Counted from the first letter of the stretch, positions 33,930 through 45,339 are shown. The stretch: DNA of 64,000 bases from Calvatia gigantea (GCA_025093985.1 JACAAK010000007.1:372001-436000); one strand, 5' to 3'. Program-made: numbers and translations. The notes: a model not told the origin generated them from the letters alone.

Positions 33930-34890
33930 ATTTCTGGCACCGACCTGGAATCAATAACGTCACCGGTGCCGAGAACGCAAGATACTCCTCCACGCCCGAC
34001 ACATCAACGTTCAACTCTCCTCCTACCATTGTGATCGTCACACCGAGACACCACCCCAGTTCCGTCCCCGCAATCTTCTTCCCAATCATCACCTCCCTCT
34101 CATCCCTAAACTCATACCCCAACCTCAACAACGAATGCATAAACGTCAAATCCAGACACCACTCCAACCGTCCCTCAAGCTCCTCCATCAACTCCCGGTT
34201 AGAACCTCAATGCTTCACCCATTCCGTCCGTCCACGGCAGATGGTGTCCGCAGTACTTGTGATGGTAGCCACGTCGAGTGTTGGTTCAGAAGAGGATGTA
34301 TTTAAATATTTGAGAAGGGGTGGGGAGGGGGAAGACCCGGTCATAGAAATAGGAGAGCAGGAGGACTCTGCCAGAGGGGAAGGTATTAGGAAGGGAGGGT
34401 TGATATACACCACTGAAGGAGCAAGGCTTGAGTTCACAGATAGGAGCGACTCATCAGTCTGAGCGCCTAATTGGATAACAGCGAAATGCGTACGCATCCT
34501 TGGCAAGGACCAGCTGCAGGATGCGGCCACGGGTTTCAAAAGAACTTATATCGTCACCGTCCATCGTTACGTTGCGCTTTACGCCAGTTGCTTCATCTTC
34601 GATCTCGGCGACTCTCCGAGTGCCCCTGGCGAGACATAGGTTGCCGGTGGGATTATATTCGGTTTCCTTGTTTGTGGTTGTTGTTCGGATCGAGGCCATG
34701 AAGTCAACGAGGTGATGGACGTACAGACGAGCTTTCGTGAGTCCGTAGCCGGAGTATGAATGCTGGTACAAGATGTGGTCGAATTTGTGTTCGCCATCTC
34801 CTAGATGACCATCAGAGGTGAAAACAGGTTCAAACACAATCTGCGCCAAAGGACCTCCCAGGTCGGGTACAGCATACGTCGGTGTATTAA
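33930..34890 (-). pseudogene. GDA1/CD39 nucleoside phosphatase fragment c (longest copy)
   Basis: Carries more of the GDPase than copies b and e. From high to low coordinates: AQIVFEPVFTSDGHL, GEHKFDHILYQHSYSGYGL, a stretch matching NLCLARGTRRVAE and GVKRNVTMDGDDISSFE (complement 34454-34849), then after a degenerate part FKYLNTS, RGRTEWVKH, and the family's C-terminus ELEGRLEWCLDLTFMHSLL, KKIAGTELGWCLGVTITMVGGE (complement 33928-34191). The N-terminal catalytic half is missing and frames change between blocks. It precedes kinesin fragment c in the same orientation. Confidence 0.82.
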
Positions 34891-34949
34891 GTGGCGCGTT
34901 GGCGCGGATGTGTTAAGGTAGTTCGCTGTGCCAGGCGGATGCAACTTGT

Positions 34950-35990
34950 CCATAACCGTATCTTTGTTAGGGAGGTGAAAGAAATGGTGATTCTGGAGAC
35001 GATCTCCTATTGAGGGACACCGTTGTCTTGCAAACCAGGAAGGAAGCGAAGGCCAGTAATTTCTTTGAGAGCCACTGATGGTCCGCTTGCAACTTCACGC
35101 GGCTCCTTTGTGACAACCTCCAGCTCCTTGATCGCCTTATCTTGTTCTACGACCAACTTGCCTTTTCTGTGCTCTGGTGCATTCACGTCAATCTGCCGTC
35201 AATTGGTTGTGCCTCGAGCGAGGGATTTTACTCGCTTACGATTCAAGACGAGGATGTACAACAAGGAGTGCCTTGCCGAGGCTTGGAACAGCAGGCGCGA
35301 GTTGACACCTCGTCTTTGCGGATAGATCGGGAAGCAAGGATTACCCTGGTGGGCAGATAGATACGATGGTCGGGGTCACGCATTTGTCGAGTTACTAGGA
35401 AATATTTGTGAGTCGGATGAAGCACAATATGAAAACGCAGAACGAACCTCGTGAGTAGAAAGATGACAAGCTCTGCCCGGTACTTCAGCCTCACGGCCAA
35501 TAAATCGTTGCCGGGGATTGTCAATTTCTTTCGTCGAGACAGGTCTCAGCATCGACAACTTCTTCTGGGCATAAAGCTCTGAGATGAACCGAGTTAGCGA
35601 AGTTGATGGGGTATGGACGCTTGGGGATACGAACTTACACATTCTTGATGTGTTTGACAAAATGTCAGGTACTCATGCTCTCTGCAACCGCGCCAGGAGT
35701 CCAGAACTAGGATTGAAGAGGCAACTAACGCGGGCAAGCGTAATCGTTCAAGAAAGTCGGCTGAGAAGGTCAGAAGACGTCGAGGCGGTCGATCTGGGCG
35801 ACGAGGTCTGTGCTGGTGCGAATGGGCCTGCCTTGGAGGGTGTCGGGGCCATGCTTATGTTCTGGTCCTGGCGAAGTGTTGAATGATATTCCTGCGTCCT
35901 GTGTCTTCAACCATGTGAATTAGGAAATGGGACTCATGTACACCCCTGACTACTCCCTGACTGCACTTTGATCGCTGATCGGATCCTTTG
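34950..35990 (-). pseudogene. Kinesin fragment copy c (motor core deleted), extending into true kinesin upstream DNA
   Basis: Same plan as copy b: coiled-coil segment (35090-35200), the region around parent 16690-16911 (35370-35580), motor end (35640-35740), junction at about 35745 and the N-terminal exon to the equivalent of the ATG (about 35850). Beyond the ATG the match to the intact kinesin's 5' flank continues and becomes stronger (35960-36060 with 18845-18945), leading straight into G3. So the kinesin-G order of block 1 is preserved here. Confidence 0.8.
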
Positions 35991-36298
35991 TTCCGTCGCT
36001 ACCCGGATCATTTTTACGACAGATTTTCCCAACCCCAAGATGCCATCAACGGGCAGGTACGTTACTATGTACATAATTTGGAACGGAATCAAGTATACAC
36101 GTCACTTCTTATGCACCCACAGCAAAGTATATACCGCCACAAGGGCGCACCCTTTCTTTTGCTTGATTTCCCCTCTTCCTCCTTCTCAATGCTACCAGTC
36201 GGGCCAAACCCCGTCCCAGCGCTGGTTGTCCCAGGCCTAGTGCCCCCAGTCGTCCTGTAATTTGTGTCAGATTGTGGAGGGTTAACCAGCGATTCCTC

Positions 36299-37522
36299 CT
36301 ACTTTTGTTCCTCATTTCTCGGTCCATGTCCTGCTGGCCCTGAACCCGGCTCCCCTCCCCCACCTCCCCCTGAAAACGCCCGAGCAATCTTAGTAGTACC
36401 ACCGCCCACTCCCCCGTTGCGTAATTCCTCAAGATTGTTGTCAAAAGCTTTGTTAACCTGCGGCAAGCAGAAGGTCAGGACCAGGGTCGCAGATCGCTCA
36501 TAGTGTTAGAACGCACGCTGTTTTGGTACTCCTCGTAACGTTCCACAAGCGTTTTCCATGTACTTTCCATATTCCTAAGACGAATAGCAGTTCCGTGACG
36601 TATCACTTGCAACGATTCCAGGATTCCTTGAAGGTCGCCGACTATACTCTGCCACCACTTGACTACGTTGTCAAGAGGAGTGTCCAGATCGAGATCATCC
36701 AGCGGATAGGACCTTCAGCATGTCTCCGAGACCCTCCAACACTGCAGGAAATAGTATGAATTATGCTATTTCGTCATGTATAAAGGATATAGCACACCGT
36801 TTTTGGTCAGCGCCGCTCTATTGGAGTTGTCCGATGGGGGCGCGTTGCATTGGCTGAGCAACTTGAAAAGAAAAGGGAGCTTAGCTCTGGAATGATGCCA
36901 CTAGGAATAGATATTACCTGCGTAGCCGTCTGACGAACTCTGCGAAACTCATCAAGAGTCGCCTATGCTTGATTTCGCGCATCCACAGCGATAATGCTCA
37001 TGCCTTTGGTGTAGTCCTCAAGCTGAGCGCGATTCTTAGATCCCTCCTCAAGCTGAACGCCATTCTCAGACTCCCCCACAAGCTGAATGCGACTCTCAGA
37101 TCTTCCCTCAAGCCGAGCACGATTCTCAGATTCCCAGAGCGCCTCGCAGAATTTGAGGGCGTCGTTGCTCAATGTGACACCCTGCCGAGCGGCTTCGATG
37201 CTGTTCCTGACAGCCTTTTCGACGAGTTGATGCCGAACGAGGCCGTTTACCTTCTTGTACAACTCCTTCACGGGAGCGGGCCTGTGTGAACAAATACGTT
37301 GTGTAGCTCATCATATCTTAAAGCTTCTCCTACCACTCACACAGTTGCCTCGCATGCACCATATGTCTTTTCAATCTTACCGAGTTTCTCGCCCAATGTT
37401 TTCAACCGCTCTGCCACTTGTTTCGTGGTACCTTCTGTGGCTGTCAGGCAACCGTCGAGGTCTTTGGAAAGATTGTCCAATGGGTCGACGATGTCCTGCG
37501 TTTCCGAACCTGAGCTTGACAT
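36299..37522 (-). pseudogene. Gene G copy 3, decayed
   Basis: Starts at complement 37522 (MSSSGSETQDIVDPLDNLSK), then an intron, VKELYKKVNGLVRHQLVEKA, LSNDALKFCEALW, four 10-residue repeats, and AVDARNQA followed by an in-frame TAG where G1 has CAG (Gln), then ATLDEFRRVRQTAT. Further exons read LLSQCNAPPSDNSNRAALT, LEGLGDMLKVLSA with a one-base shift before LDLDTPLDNVVKWWQSI, and VNKAFDNNLEELRNGG with a Gly-rich end (stop at 36299). Two lesions (nonsense and frameshift) make it a pseudogene, though it is the best template for the family's first exons. Confidence 0.75.
37019..37138 (-). repeat. Four tandem 30-bp repeats coding a 10-residue coiled-coil unit (G3)
   Basis: Units at 37019, 37049, 37079 and 37109, each starting CAAGC(T/C)GA. 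On the - strand they encode ENRARLEGRS, ESRIQLVGES, ENGVQLEEGS and KNRAQLEDYT. A regular 10-residue spacing in a helix would give a slowly twisting stripe of charged and Leu/Val residues. G1 has three units. Confidence 0.85.
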
Positions 37523-37952
37523 ATCCTAAGTTGTGGGGGGGGGAAAAGCGACAGCTGCAAACTTGAAGGAAGATGGAATGAAGCCAAACGGCGTGGCGTA
37601 GATGGTATTATATGAACACGAGGATCCTCACGCTCTCCTCGCTTGGTCCGAGAAAAGCACACAGATAAGCTTGCATTTATGAAATGCTGTGCTTCAAGCG
37701 GTTGGCGTCGATGAAGTTACTCATTAGTAGGTAGTGGCTCAGAGAATAGAAGGTCAGATCTTCCCAAACTTACCACATTCCCGGGCTATGGTGATATGCA
37801 ATATTTCATTCATTTGGAGGTCCCAACGTGCCAAAAGCAACGTGGCAGCCTCAAACCCAGAACCGTTTTTGTCTGTTGGGTACAGGAAAAACGCAGCTCT
37901 TCACACTTCCTAGTTCATACCCTCAATGGCAACCGCCCCTCCCTCCACAGTC
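37523..37952. promoter_or_regulatory. Divergent intergenic region between G3 and H3
   Basis: Counterpart of 21149-21533. The block AGGAAAAACGCAGCTCTTCA with CCCTCCCTCCACAG just before the H start is conserved even though both flanking genes carry lesions, so it may simply reflect recent duplication. Confidence 0.45.
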
Positions 37953-38937
37953 ATGACACCTATTCGCCCGACATTGATGTCCAAATTCTGGGTGAGCAAT
38001 CATAATTAGACCTGAGCAAAGGTTGTCGCTCTCACCAACACAATCGTATCAACAGCAACCACCCAACGAAAGCTTTATCAACGACCTCGCCAGGTGGTGC
38101 GCAACTGGAGTCAAAGCCACCTCCAGTATCCGTCGTGAATTGCCACCTTGTGGACGTCGCGACGCCTATTTTGAACGATATGCAACGTTGATATTCGAGC
38201 AGTGTACAGAATATTGAAAATGGTTGGCAGCCTCCAGACGTACGCTCTCGAATACTCGCGGACTAGTTTTCAGCCTGGTGATAGATCCCCGTTCCGGGGC
38301 CAAGAGCTATCTCGAGGGGAGCATTGCCACGGCTGGCGAACTCTCCCACAACATCATATCTCTATGCGAAACCCAGAGGAAAGGAGAGAAGCTCCTGGCC
38401 CGAATCGATGTGTCGGGGCAGCTTCAGCGTCTAGAGGAGGTTAGGAGTGCATTCGCCGGGGTGGGAAATGCCTTGAAGTCTCTGTCTGAGTATTTCGAGG
38501 GGCATCTCTCTCACCTGCGTTCCTTGTTGACTGAAGAAAGTTTTGGCAACGACCTCGCTTCATTCGAAGATGCGGTCATCAGGGTTCATGAAGCGTGGTG
38601 GACTTACAGCAAATCTAGTCAGGTGGCAATCCATCGTATTTCCAAGGCGGCCGATTTCATTGCCGCTATTTCGCGAGAGACCTCTCCACATAACCTGACC
38701 CGAATGTCGGGGAAAACGGAATCATCTCTTCCTGTGCAGGTGAACGAGCGGGAGGCGCAGGAAGGACAAACCCCACAGCAAGACATCGGTCGGACGGGGG
38801 AGCCAGGTTGGAGATCATTCTGCACTATTGTCATCGCAGGATGTACTCCAAAGGTCCAAGCCGCAGAGGAAACTCACCGGCATACTCGGGTTTCTCTTCC
38901 GTTGTTTGAAAGCGCAAGGGGTCTAGGGGATATGTAA
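37953..38937 (+). pseudogene. Gene H copy 3, with compensating indels
   Basis: Exon 1 is 37953-37991, exon 2 begins after ACAACAG near 38056. Against H1 one G is missing at about 38206 (CAGTGTACAG for CAGTGTGACAG), which brings in a TGA soon after; one G is added at about 38261 (CGCGGACTAG for CGCGACTAG), restoring the frame. From there to about 38760 it matches H1 closely (LQRLEEVRSAFAGVGNALKS identical). A further insertion of about 40 bp near 38800 shifts the end, so the basic C-terminal tail is lost in the reading frame, although its sequence (SKPQRKLTGILGFLFRCLK) is still visible in another frame. Confidence 0.75.
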
Positions 38938-40088
38938 CAAACAGGGGGGTTGTGCACTTGGACAGCGGTGCGCCTGTATGACTTCGGACGGGACGACTTG
39001 AGGCTTCGGGATAGTTTAGAGGCGCTTGCATGATCCACTGACCCAGCGTCCGCGCTTTAAAATACGCTTTTATCGTTTTTTTTTTCATTAAAGGATGATT
39101 AGACAGCAGCTACCCAGTCGCGAAAGAGGCGATGTGTCACACTTATCGTTTGCAGAGAGCACGAGCTCGCCGCTTTGCTATTCATTAGTGAGGCATGTCA
39201 ATTGCATGGAAATGATACCAGAGTCCATTGGTTCACAGAACCCTTGGCGCGTTGCACTGTATCTGCTTCTAAACATGCTTCCACGAGCTTAAAAGACAGT
39301 ATCGATCGAATTTAAGGTGAGTAACGTTGTTCAAAATGCGTAACAAGTGTAATCATGTTACAAGTGGTGTTTGTAAATGGGACTAGCACCAACAACAAGG
39401 GACGGGGGCGTATCCAAAATCACGCTGCGGAATGGGGAGGGACGGTTTTTTGTTGTATCATTTATTACGTAGCATTCCGGTGGTTGCGGTTCACCCGGTG
39501 AAAGGTCCTGAATTACCTTCATTTGCGCTTCGGTGCTACGGTGAGGGTCAACAGATCTGTTGCGTGTGGGCAGGGCATGATGGGAACATGTATTCTGTCG
39601 TGAGTAGACCTGACCCTTGTTCCAGAGTAGGCGAGCGGAGTTGTGGTTCGGTGGAGTCTTCTGGCTTCAGGTGTTGAAAACAGCCATCAGTGTCGTAACT
39701 TGGTAGTGTGTCAGGCTTGTGCCTGTGCTGCATTGTGTAAAATAGAAAAGGGGAGTATTTGAAAACGGCACGGAGCGCCATTTCTCGGGGCGGAAGTGGG
39801 CTCGAGAATATAATGAGATAGAAGCGAGTCTGTGCGCGACGGAGCGTACTGCCTCACGCCGTGGTACAGGACCTCGTTCTTGCCAACGCCGGGTGCGGCA
39901 CATAATGCATCATAACCTGTTTTAAGTTTTCTGACAGTTTTGGCTGATTCCTCCCCCCCAAACTTTGAGATTCTGCTCCTTGCTTGAGGACACAGCCAGC
40001 CTCGTATATATGTGGCAATTTATTCATGAAGAGACATCATAACGACTATAGGCAACATGAACAGAAGGTGTGGGACTTGTCAGAAACA
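38938..40088. other. Intergenic region between H3 and K3
   Basis: No gene is visible. The last 300 bp resembles the DNA before K1 (22730-22990), so it belongs to the duplicated block; 39300-39780 has no counterpart that I can see in block 1. Confidence 0.5.
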
Positions 40089-41908
40089 TTAAACATTCTC
40101 TAATTTTTCCTTCAGGTATTCCACGGCGTGAATGGTATTCTTAACGGAAGGCAGAAGATTCCTTTCAACCAATGTATTGCCTCCGTGCCAAGGACCATCC
40201 GCAGAAAGATCAGTGCAGAAGCGTGATATGCTTCGAACGGCTTCCTCTACCCGGTGGAGGAGCTGGAGCACAGACTCCCTTGTTACGCCGCCATATTTGG
40301 TGCGGAACTTCATGCTGTTGAGGATTGCTCTGGTTCGCCAATGTTCTTTTCCAACGATGTAATGGACACCCTGAAGCTTTACCGAGAGATTGAGACAGTG
40401 GTTGTTGGCTTGCTCGAGGACGTTCTGTAAGGTTTCGCGCATCAGGTAATGGTTACCTAGGAATTTGGTTCCTATGCCACCGCCGTCAGCGCTCTTCTCG
40501 AGCTTCCTGAGGTATTCTAACAAGGTGGTCAGGTGAGCGAGGAAGGTCTTCCGCATCGAGCGGATGGATTGTTGAAGTTTCTCGTGACGACCACCCCGGA
40601 TGCTGCTTGAGGCGTGCTCAAGCTGGATTAGCCCATCATAGAAGACCTTGACGCTTCTCTGGAGCCCAAGAAGCCTTCCCTTAAAGCCGACCTAAAAGGG
40701 AGGTTGTCACGGTCGTAATAGGCAATATCATCAAGCGACTGAGCTTACATCCATTTCCTCAGACTCGGATTCGTATTGTGATCGATAGTAGTCCTGGATG
40801 ACGGTGGTCTTTAAGGCCACACAGCGGTGGGTAAATGCACCTTAACCCAATATAAACCATGTCTCACCTTCGACAGATACATTCGATACCCTCGTTTAAC
40901 GTCACCCCAACCCCCTCGAAGGGCGTTCAGAATCGCTTCATTTTGATAGGCGGAGATCCCCTGGTGTCGCATAACCCGTTCCATGTCACACAATTTTTCC
41001 TTGATACCACTCCACCACTCCACTACGTGGCCCAAGCAACTATGGATATGCTCGAGGTCTCGCTCAAGGGGCTTCAGGCGCGCCAGTGCCCCCTTCAGCG
41101 TCACACGCTCCCGTTCGCGCTCTAAAGCCAAGTCGTCACGAATCGGTAAACACAAACCCCACCTGAACGGCAACAACTTACTTTCCACCTTTCTTGTAAA
41201 TGCATATTCTGTTCCACGAGCGACGAGGCTCAGTAACGGTAATGCAGTTGGAAGAATTAGGCCAGCTGGAGAGGGATCAATGCCAGACGTGGTATCCCTT
41301 GCCGCATCTGCTACCAATCCAAACACTCGTGATGCTGTAGCACTGCGCGAGGCAGAGGTCTCGACATTTGCAAGTTGCTTGGTCATTCCAGTTGTCGCCT
41401 TTGGTACACGGTTACTGATCTATCTCTGGTAATGAGCATCAGGGAATTACAGGACAGGAGACAATAAAATTACCGTCGCGATGTTGGAGCGGACCTCCTT
41501 GAACAGATCCCAACAGATTGTGGCTCTTTCATGGGCAGTCTCCGCGATTATTAGAAGCCCTTGAAAGAAGCCTTTGATTGCTGTCTCGTCCCCCCCGTTC
41601 GCAATTTCTGAGCACAGTACCAGGACTTCATTCGCCAGAATAATCCCATCTTCACTTGTCTTCGAGCTGAGGTCTACAGCCTGAGCGTACTTGCGTCCCT
41701 GAAGCTGGATGCGCTGGACGATATCGTCGAAGGCGGGTACATCACTGTTTTCCAAATTAAGTACTAGTAGGCAACTTCAAATAATCAATAAGATATCGTC
41801 ATACCTCTGGGCTCCAAACCATGGCTCCAGAGTCTGGAATACTCTCTGAATGGCTTGAGTCACCGGGCCGACGTCGATGAAAGGGAAGCTCATGTCGCTG
41901 ACAGTCAT
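40089..41908 (-). CDS. Gene K copy 3, intact; unrecognised 509-aa protein with one membrane segment
   Basis: Six exons keep frame: complement of 41805-41908, 41474-41744, 41182-41419, 40868-41121, 40749-40808 and 40089-40691, giving 509 residues. I do not recognise the family. The start (MTVSDMSFPFIDVGPVTQAI) is followed by helices (DDIVQRIQLQGRKYAQAVDL; FFQGLLIIAETAHERA), a Ser/Ala-rich part, one hydrophobic segment at about residues 175-195 (PAGLILPTALPLLSLVARG), then charged helices (LKPLERDLEHIHSCLGHVVEWW; ILNALRGGWGDVKRGYRMYLSK), an acidic linker (RSQYESESEEMD), and a long C-terminal helical domain. One splice acceptor is AAG. No signal peptide is obvious, so a single-pass or membrane-associated helical protein is likely. 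K1 is a truncated, stop-containing relative. The gene is convergent with H3, about 1.1 kb away. Confidence 0.75.
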
Positions 41909-42878
41909 TAAATGGGAACAAGTGGAAGGATTTCAGATGAGCAGGGTTAGACGCAGGTGTTAAATGGCACAAACCACAGGGCCACCGCACGGTAGGCATG
42001 CGGTAGAGCGTAAATATCGTCGTGATGAGGGTGCGGTTTCCCCAGGATCAGCGAAAACCTCTCTAAGTCACCTTTAGGCGCCTTCCCATGAGGTGTCACC
42101 GAACGAACGGACCCTTTAGCTTAAGATAACATCCTAACGCGCGTACTTAAGGCGATCGTCTGGTTCTCGATCCATTTCCCAGAAGTACCTGGACGGGGAT
42201 TAGTTCAAAGGTTCAAAGGTGGTTGGACGTCCGTATATTCATAACGACAGTCTTCTCTCGGACCTTGTGTACCCTTGACACTCCGCTTCGGGAGCCGCTT
42301 GACCTACCACCTCGTATAGCTCTGTTTGAAGTGATACACAAGTGAGAGGTAAAATGGTAAATAAACTCACTGGGAATCCGTTTGAGGCACATCACGGATT
42401 GAGATGGATGAACGGTTTATAACCCTGCCACTTGGAGTGGTTTAGAAGTATAATCTACGGGGAAGACACTCAATATCCGTCAGAGGTCACACCGAAGTCC
42501 AGTCCAGGTAAGGCCAGAGTCAGGTCACATCACCCATCAGAACATCCGATAAGCATATGAAAGATTGGAGAGTCGTGACCGATACGATCATCCACACTGA
42601 GCATCCTCACCGCAGCTGGTCCTCAAACTGCAAAAGATGTAGGCTTTCCGAATGTCTGTTATGAGTAACACCTGAGATTCTTGCCACAGGGGCGAACTGG
42701 TTGCCCAAAAGGATGGTCCACGTGACCAGTTCTACCGCATGAATGCGACTCTGAACTCCTTGCGGAGGTTCGTGAACATCCGATTGACACACCTGGCTCG
42801 TAGCTCTGAGTAACGGTTAACATACCAGCTTCGATAGTCACCCAGATATCGACAACTTGTTACAGTTTACACGAGCAT
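41909..42878. other. Region upstream of K3 and of the L exons
   Basis: No clear gene is visible. It lies between the divergent K3 start and the exons at 42879, so it may contain both promoters and unrecognised first exons of the downstream gene. Confidence 0.4.
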
Positions 42879-43359
42879 ATGGGGAGAGCGGGAAAGCTGA
42901 CCTGCGGGAAAGCCTCAATCCTACACAAGCTGGTGCACCGGAGCCAGGATGATGAGAGCCTCAATGAAACAAGCTGGCGATATACATATGGATGCGAAAA
43001 ACTTCTAGGAAGCTTGGCGGACGAGACAAAGGAAATGCGGAAGAGATTAGATCATCTCAATGACGAGATAAGGAAAGCCCGGCTTGAGGTACGCTCACAC
43101 TCCTTACAAAGATTACAAGCAACCTGACAGTTGTGATAGAAAATGGCAATGAACTCACTCTCAAATATGCCAGGTGACTATCTTATTAGAGTTGGCCGAT
43201 TGGTGCTCTCGCCTTGAGTCCATGATACAGTTACTTTCAGTGAGAGTTAAAAAGGACTTCGACAATCAGGCTGATTGGAGCAAACTGGAGAAAATGTATG
43301 ACCTTGTCAATAATTACTTCCAACCTGTACCTAAGGATGAGAAGCGTAGCAACGTATAA
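42879..43359 (+). CDS. Short helical protein L (two exons seen, 5' end uncertain)
   Basis: Exons 42879-43088 and 43174-43359 join in phase 0 (GAG|GTG) across an 85-bp GT-AG intron and give 131 residues from the first ATG. The protein is charged and helical: ETSWRYTYGCEKLLGSLADE, MRKRLDHLNDEIRKARLE, then LLELADWCSRLESMIQLLSV and a short C-terminal tail. It resembles G, H and K in general style but I see no direct similarity. Upstream exons may exist. Function is unknown. Confidence 0.5.
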
Positions 43360-43439
43360 TTTACCTAGAGTGTGCCCAATCACCCCAACTATCAGTTGTC
43401 AATTTTTATAACCAATTGACAGCGATTCAGTGAGGTACA

Positions 43440-44420
43440 ACGCCCGTTGTTGAAGCGGCTCGCCTCTATTAAGGATTGTAGGGCGTCGGAGAAGACAGAG
43501 AAGACATACCATGCCCGACATGTCCACTCTCCCCCTACCATCGCGATCGTCATACCAAGACACCACCCCAGTTCCTTCCCCACGAAATCTTCTTCCCGAT
43601 GATCACCTAGCCTCTCTCGTCCTAAATTCATACCCCAGCCTCAACAGCGAATGCATAAACGTCAAATCCAGACACCACTCCGGCCGCCCCCCAAGTCCCT
43701 CCATCAACTCCCGGTTAGAACCTCAATGCTTCACCCACTCCGTCCGTCCACGGCAGACAATGTCGGCAGTACTTGCGATGGTAGCCACGTCGAGTGTTGG
43801 TTCAGAAGGGGACTTGTGTTTGTGTATTTGAGAGGGGGGGGGGTGAGGAGGGGAGGACCCGGTCATAGAAATAGGCGAACAGGAGAAGGGGAAGGTATTA
43901 AGAAGGGAAGGTTGATATACCCCATTGAATGAGCACGGCTTGGGTTCACAGATGCTATGCGGAGTGACTCATCGGTCCTCGCACCTAACTGAATAATAAC
44001 AAAACACGTACGCATCCTTGGCAAGAACCAGCTGCATGATGCGGTCACAGGCTTCGAGAGAACCTATATCACCACCGCCCATTGTTACATTGCACTTTAC
44101 ACCGGTTGTTTCATCTTCGATCTCAACAACTCTCCAAGTACTCCTGGCGAGACATGGATTTCCGGTGAAATTATATTCAGTCTCCTTGTTTGAGGTTGTT
44201 GTTCAGATTGAGGCCATGAAGTCAACGAGGCAATGGATGTATTGGCGGGCTCTCAGTGAGTCCATAACCGAGGTAGGAGTGTTGATACAAAATGTGTTTC
44301 CATCCCCCGAAGACCAGGTTGTACTTGTGTTCACCGTCCCTGAGACTGACTGTCAAATGTGAAAACTTGTTTGAACACCGTCCTGCGCCCAAGAACCTCC
44401 AGGATCAATGCGTCAGTACA
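43440..44420 (-). pseudogene. GDA1/CD39 nucleoside phosphatase fragment d
   Basis: Same structure as copy c: a C-terminal GDA1 remnant at 43530-43730 (KELGWCLGMTIAMVGGE on the complement, with a deletion in the preceding block), the middle part at 43860-44420, and the block matching HEYTFVFGGWKHILYQHSYL in degenerate form. 43640-43800 is very similar to 34150-34280. Stops and frame changes throughout; joined to kinesin fragment d. Confidence 0.75.
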
Positions 44421-44439
44421 TTATGTGGCGTGCCAGTAG

Positions 44440-45230
44440 CAGGGCGGAGTTGAGAGGTAGTTGGCTCGATCAGGGTGTAGCACCAACCATGCCCTGCCAG
44501 AGTTAAAAGAGGTAGTGGTTCTGCATCCGGTCTCCCATTGCTTGGGAGTTATCGTCGCTTTGTGGGCCAGGAAGGAGACGAAGACAAGTAATTGCATTGA
44601 GAGCCACTAGTGGCCGGCTCCAACTTCTCTTTCCAACTTCTCTTTCCAACTTCTCTTTCCACCTGTTCCCCCCCCCGTCGCAAGCCTGAACATTGTCAAT
44701 TTTACCCCTGTAACCCTTAGGAAGGGCCCCCGTAATGATGATTCCTTCCTTCTGGGCACGAATCTCTGACGTGAACCGAGTTAACAAAGGCACTAGAGGA
44801 TAGGCAGTTGGGAATACGAACCTGTGAGCTCTTGATGTGTTCAATAACCCATCAGGTACCCATCCTCTTTGCAAGTGCGCCAGGACCAGGTTTAAAGTTG
44901 ATAACGCTGATAAGCGCCGTCATTCATGAAAGTCGTTTGGGAAGGTCGGAAGATGTCAGGGTGGTTGAATAGGACGACGGGGTTCGCGCCTGGTGCAAAT
45001 GAACCTGCTTTTGGGGATACCTAGGCCATGTCTGTGTCCCTGGTTCTGTCGAAGTGTCTTTCGACACTTCCTGCGTCCTGGGTTCAGTGTGTTCAAACCT
45101 TCAACGTTCAATCGTGTGAAATCGGAGATGCAACGTGACGGACATTTTGATCGCCGATCCTTTTGTTCCATTGCAACTCGGATCATTTTGAAAACACCAA
45201 TGATGATCAATGATCAGAGTGTCTTTGTCT
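44440..45230 (-). pseudogene. Kinesin fragment copy d (motor core deleted)
   Basis: Resembles copy a most: the stretch 44440-44700 replaces the coiled-coil segment, followed by the motor end (44830-44915), the junction at about 44921, and the N-terminal exon/upstream part to about 45190. Not coding. Confidence 0.7.
44627..44668. repeat. Three tandem 13-bp repeats
   Basis: CAACTTCTCTTTC occurs three times in a row; kinesin fragment a has only one unit at the same place (24902-24916). A local slippage expansion in non-coding DNA. Confidence 0.7.
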
Positions 45231-45339
45231 AGAGGAAAAATCGCGTGTTTCTTGGGTATGAAAAAACAATTAACTTTAGGCAGGTTAAACTTTGCACAAA
45301 TTCGTTCCCCCGATATCTAATTCCCGACACCCTCATACC

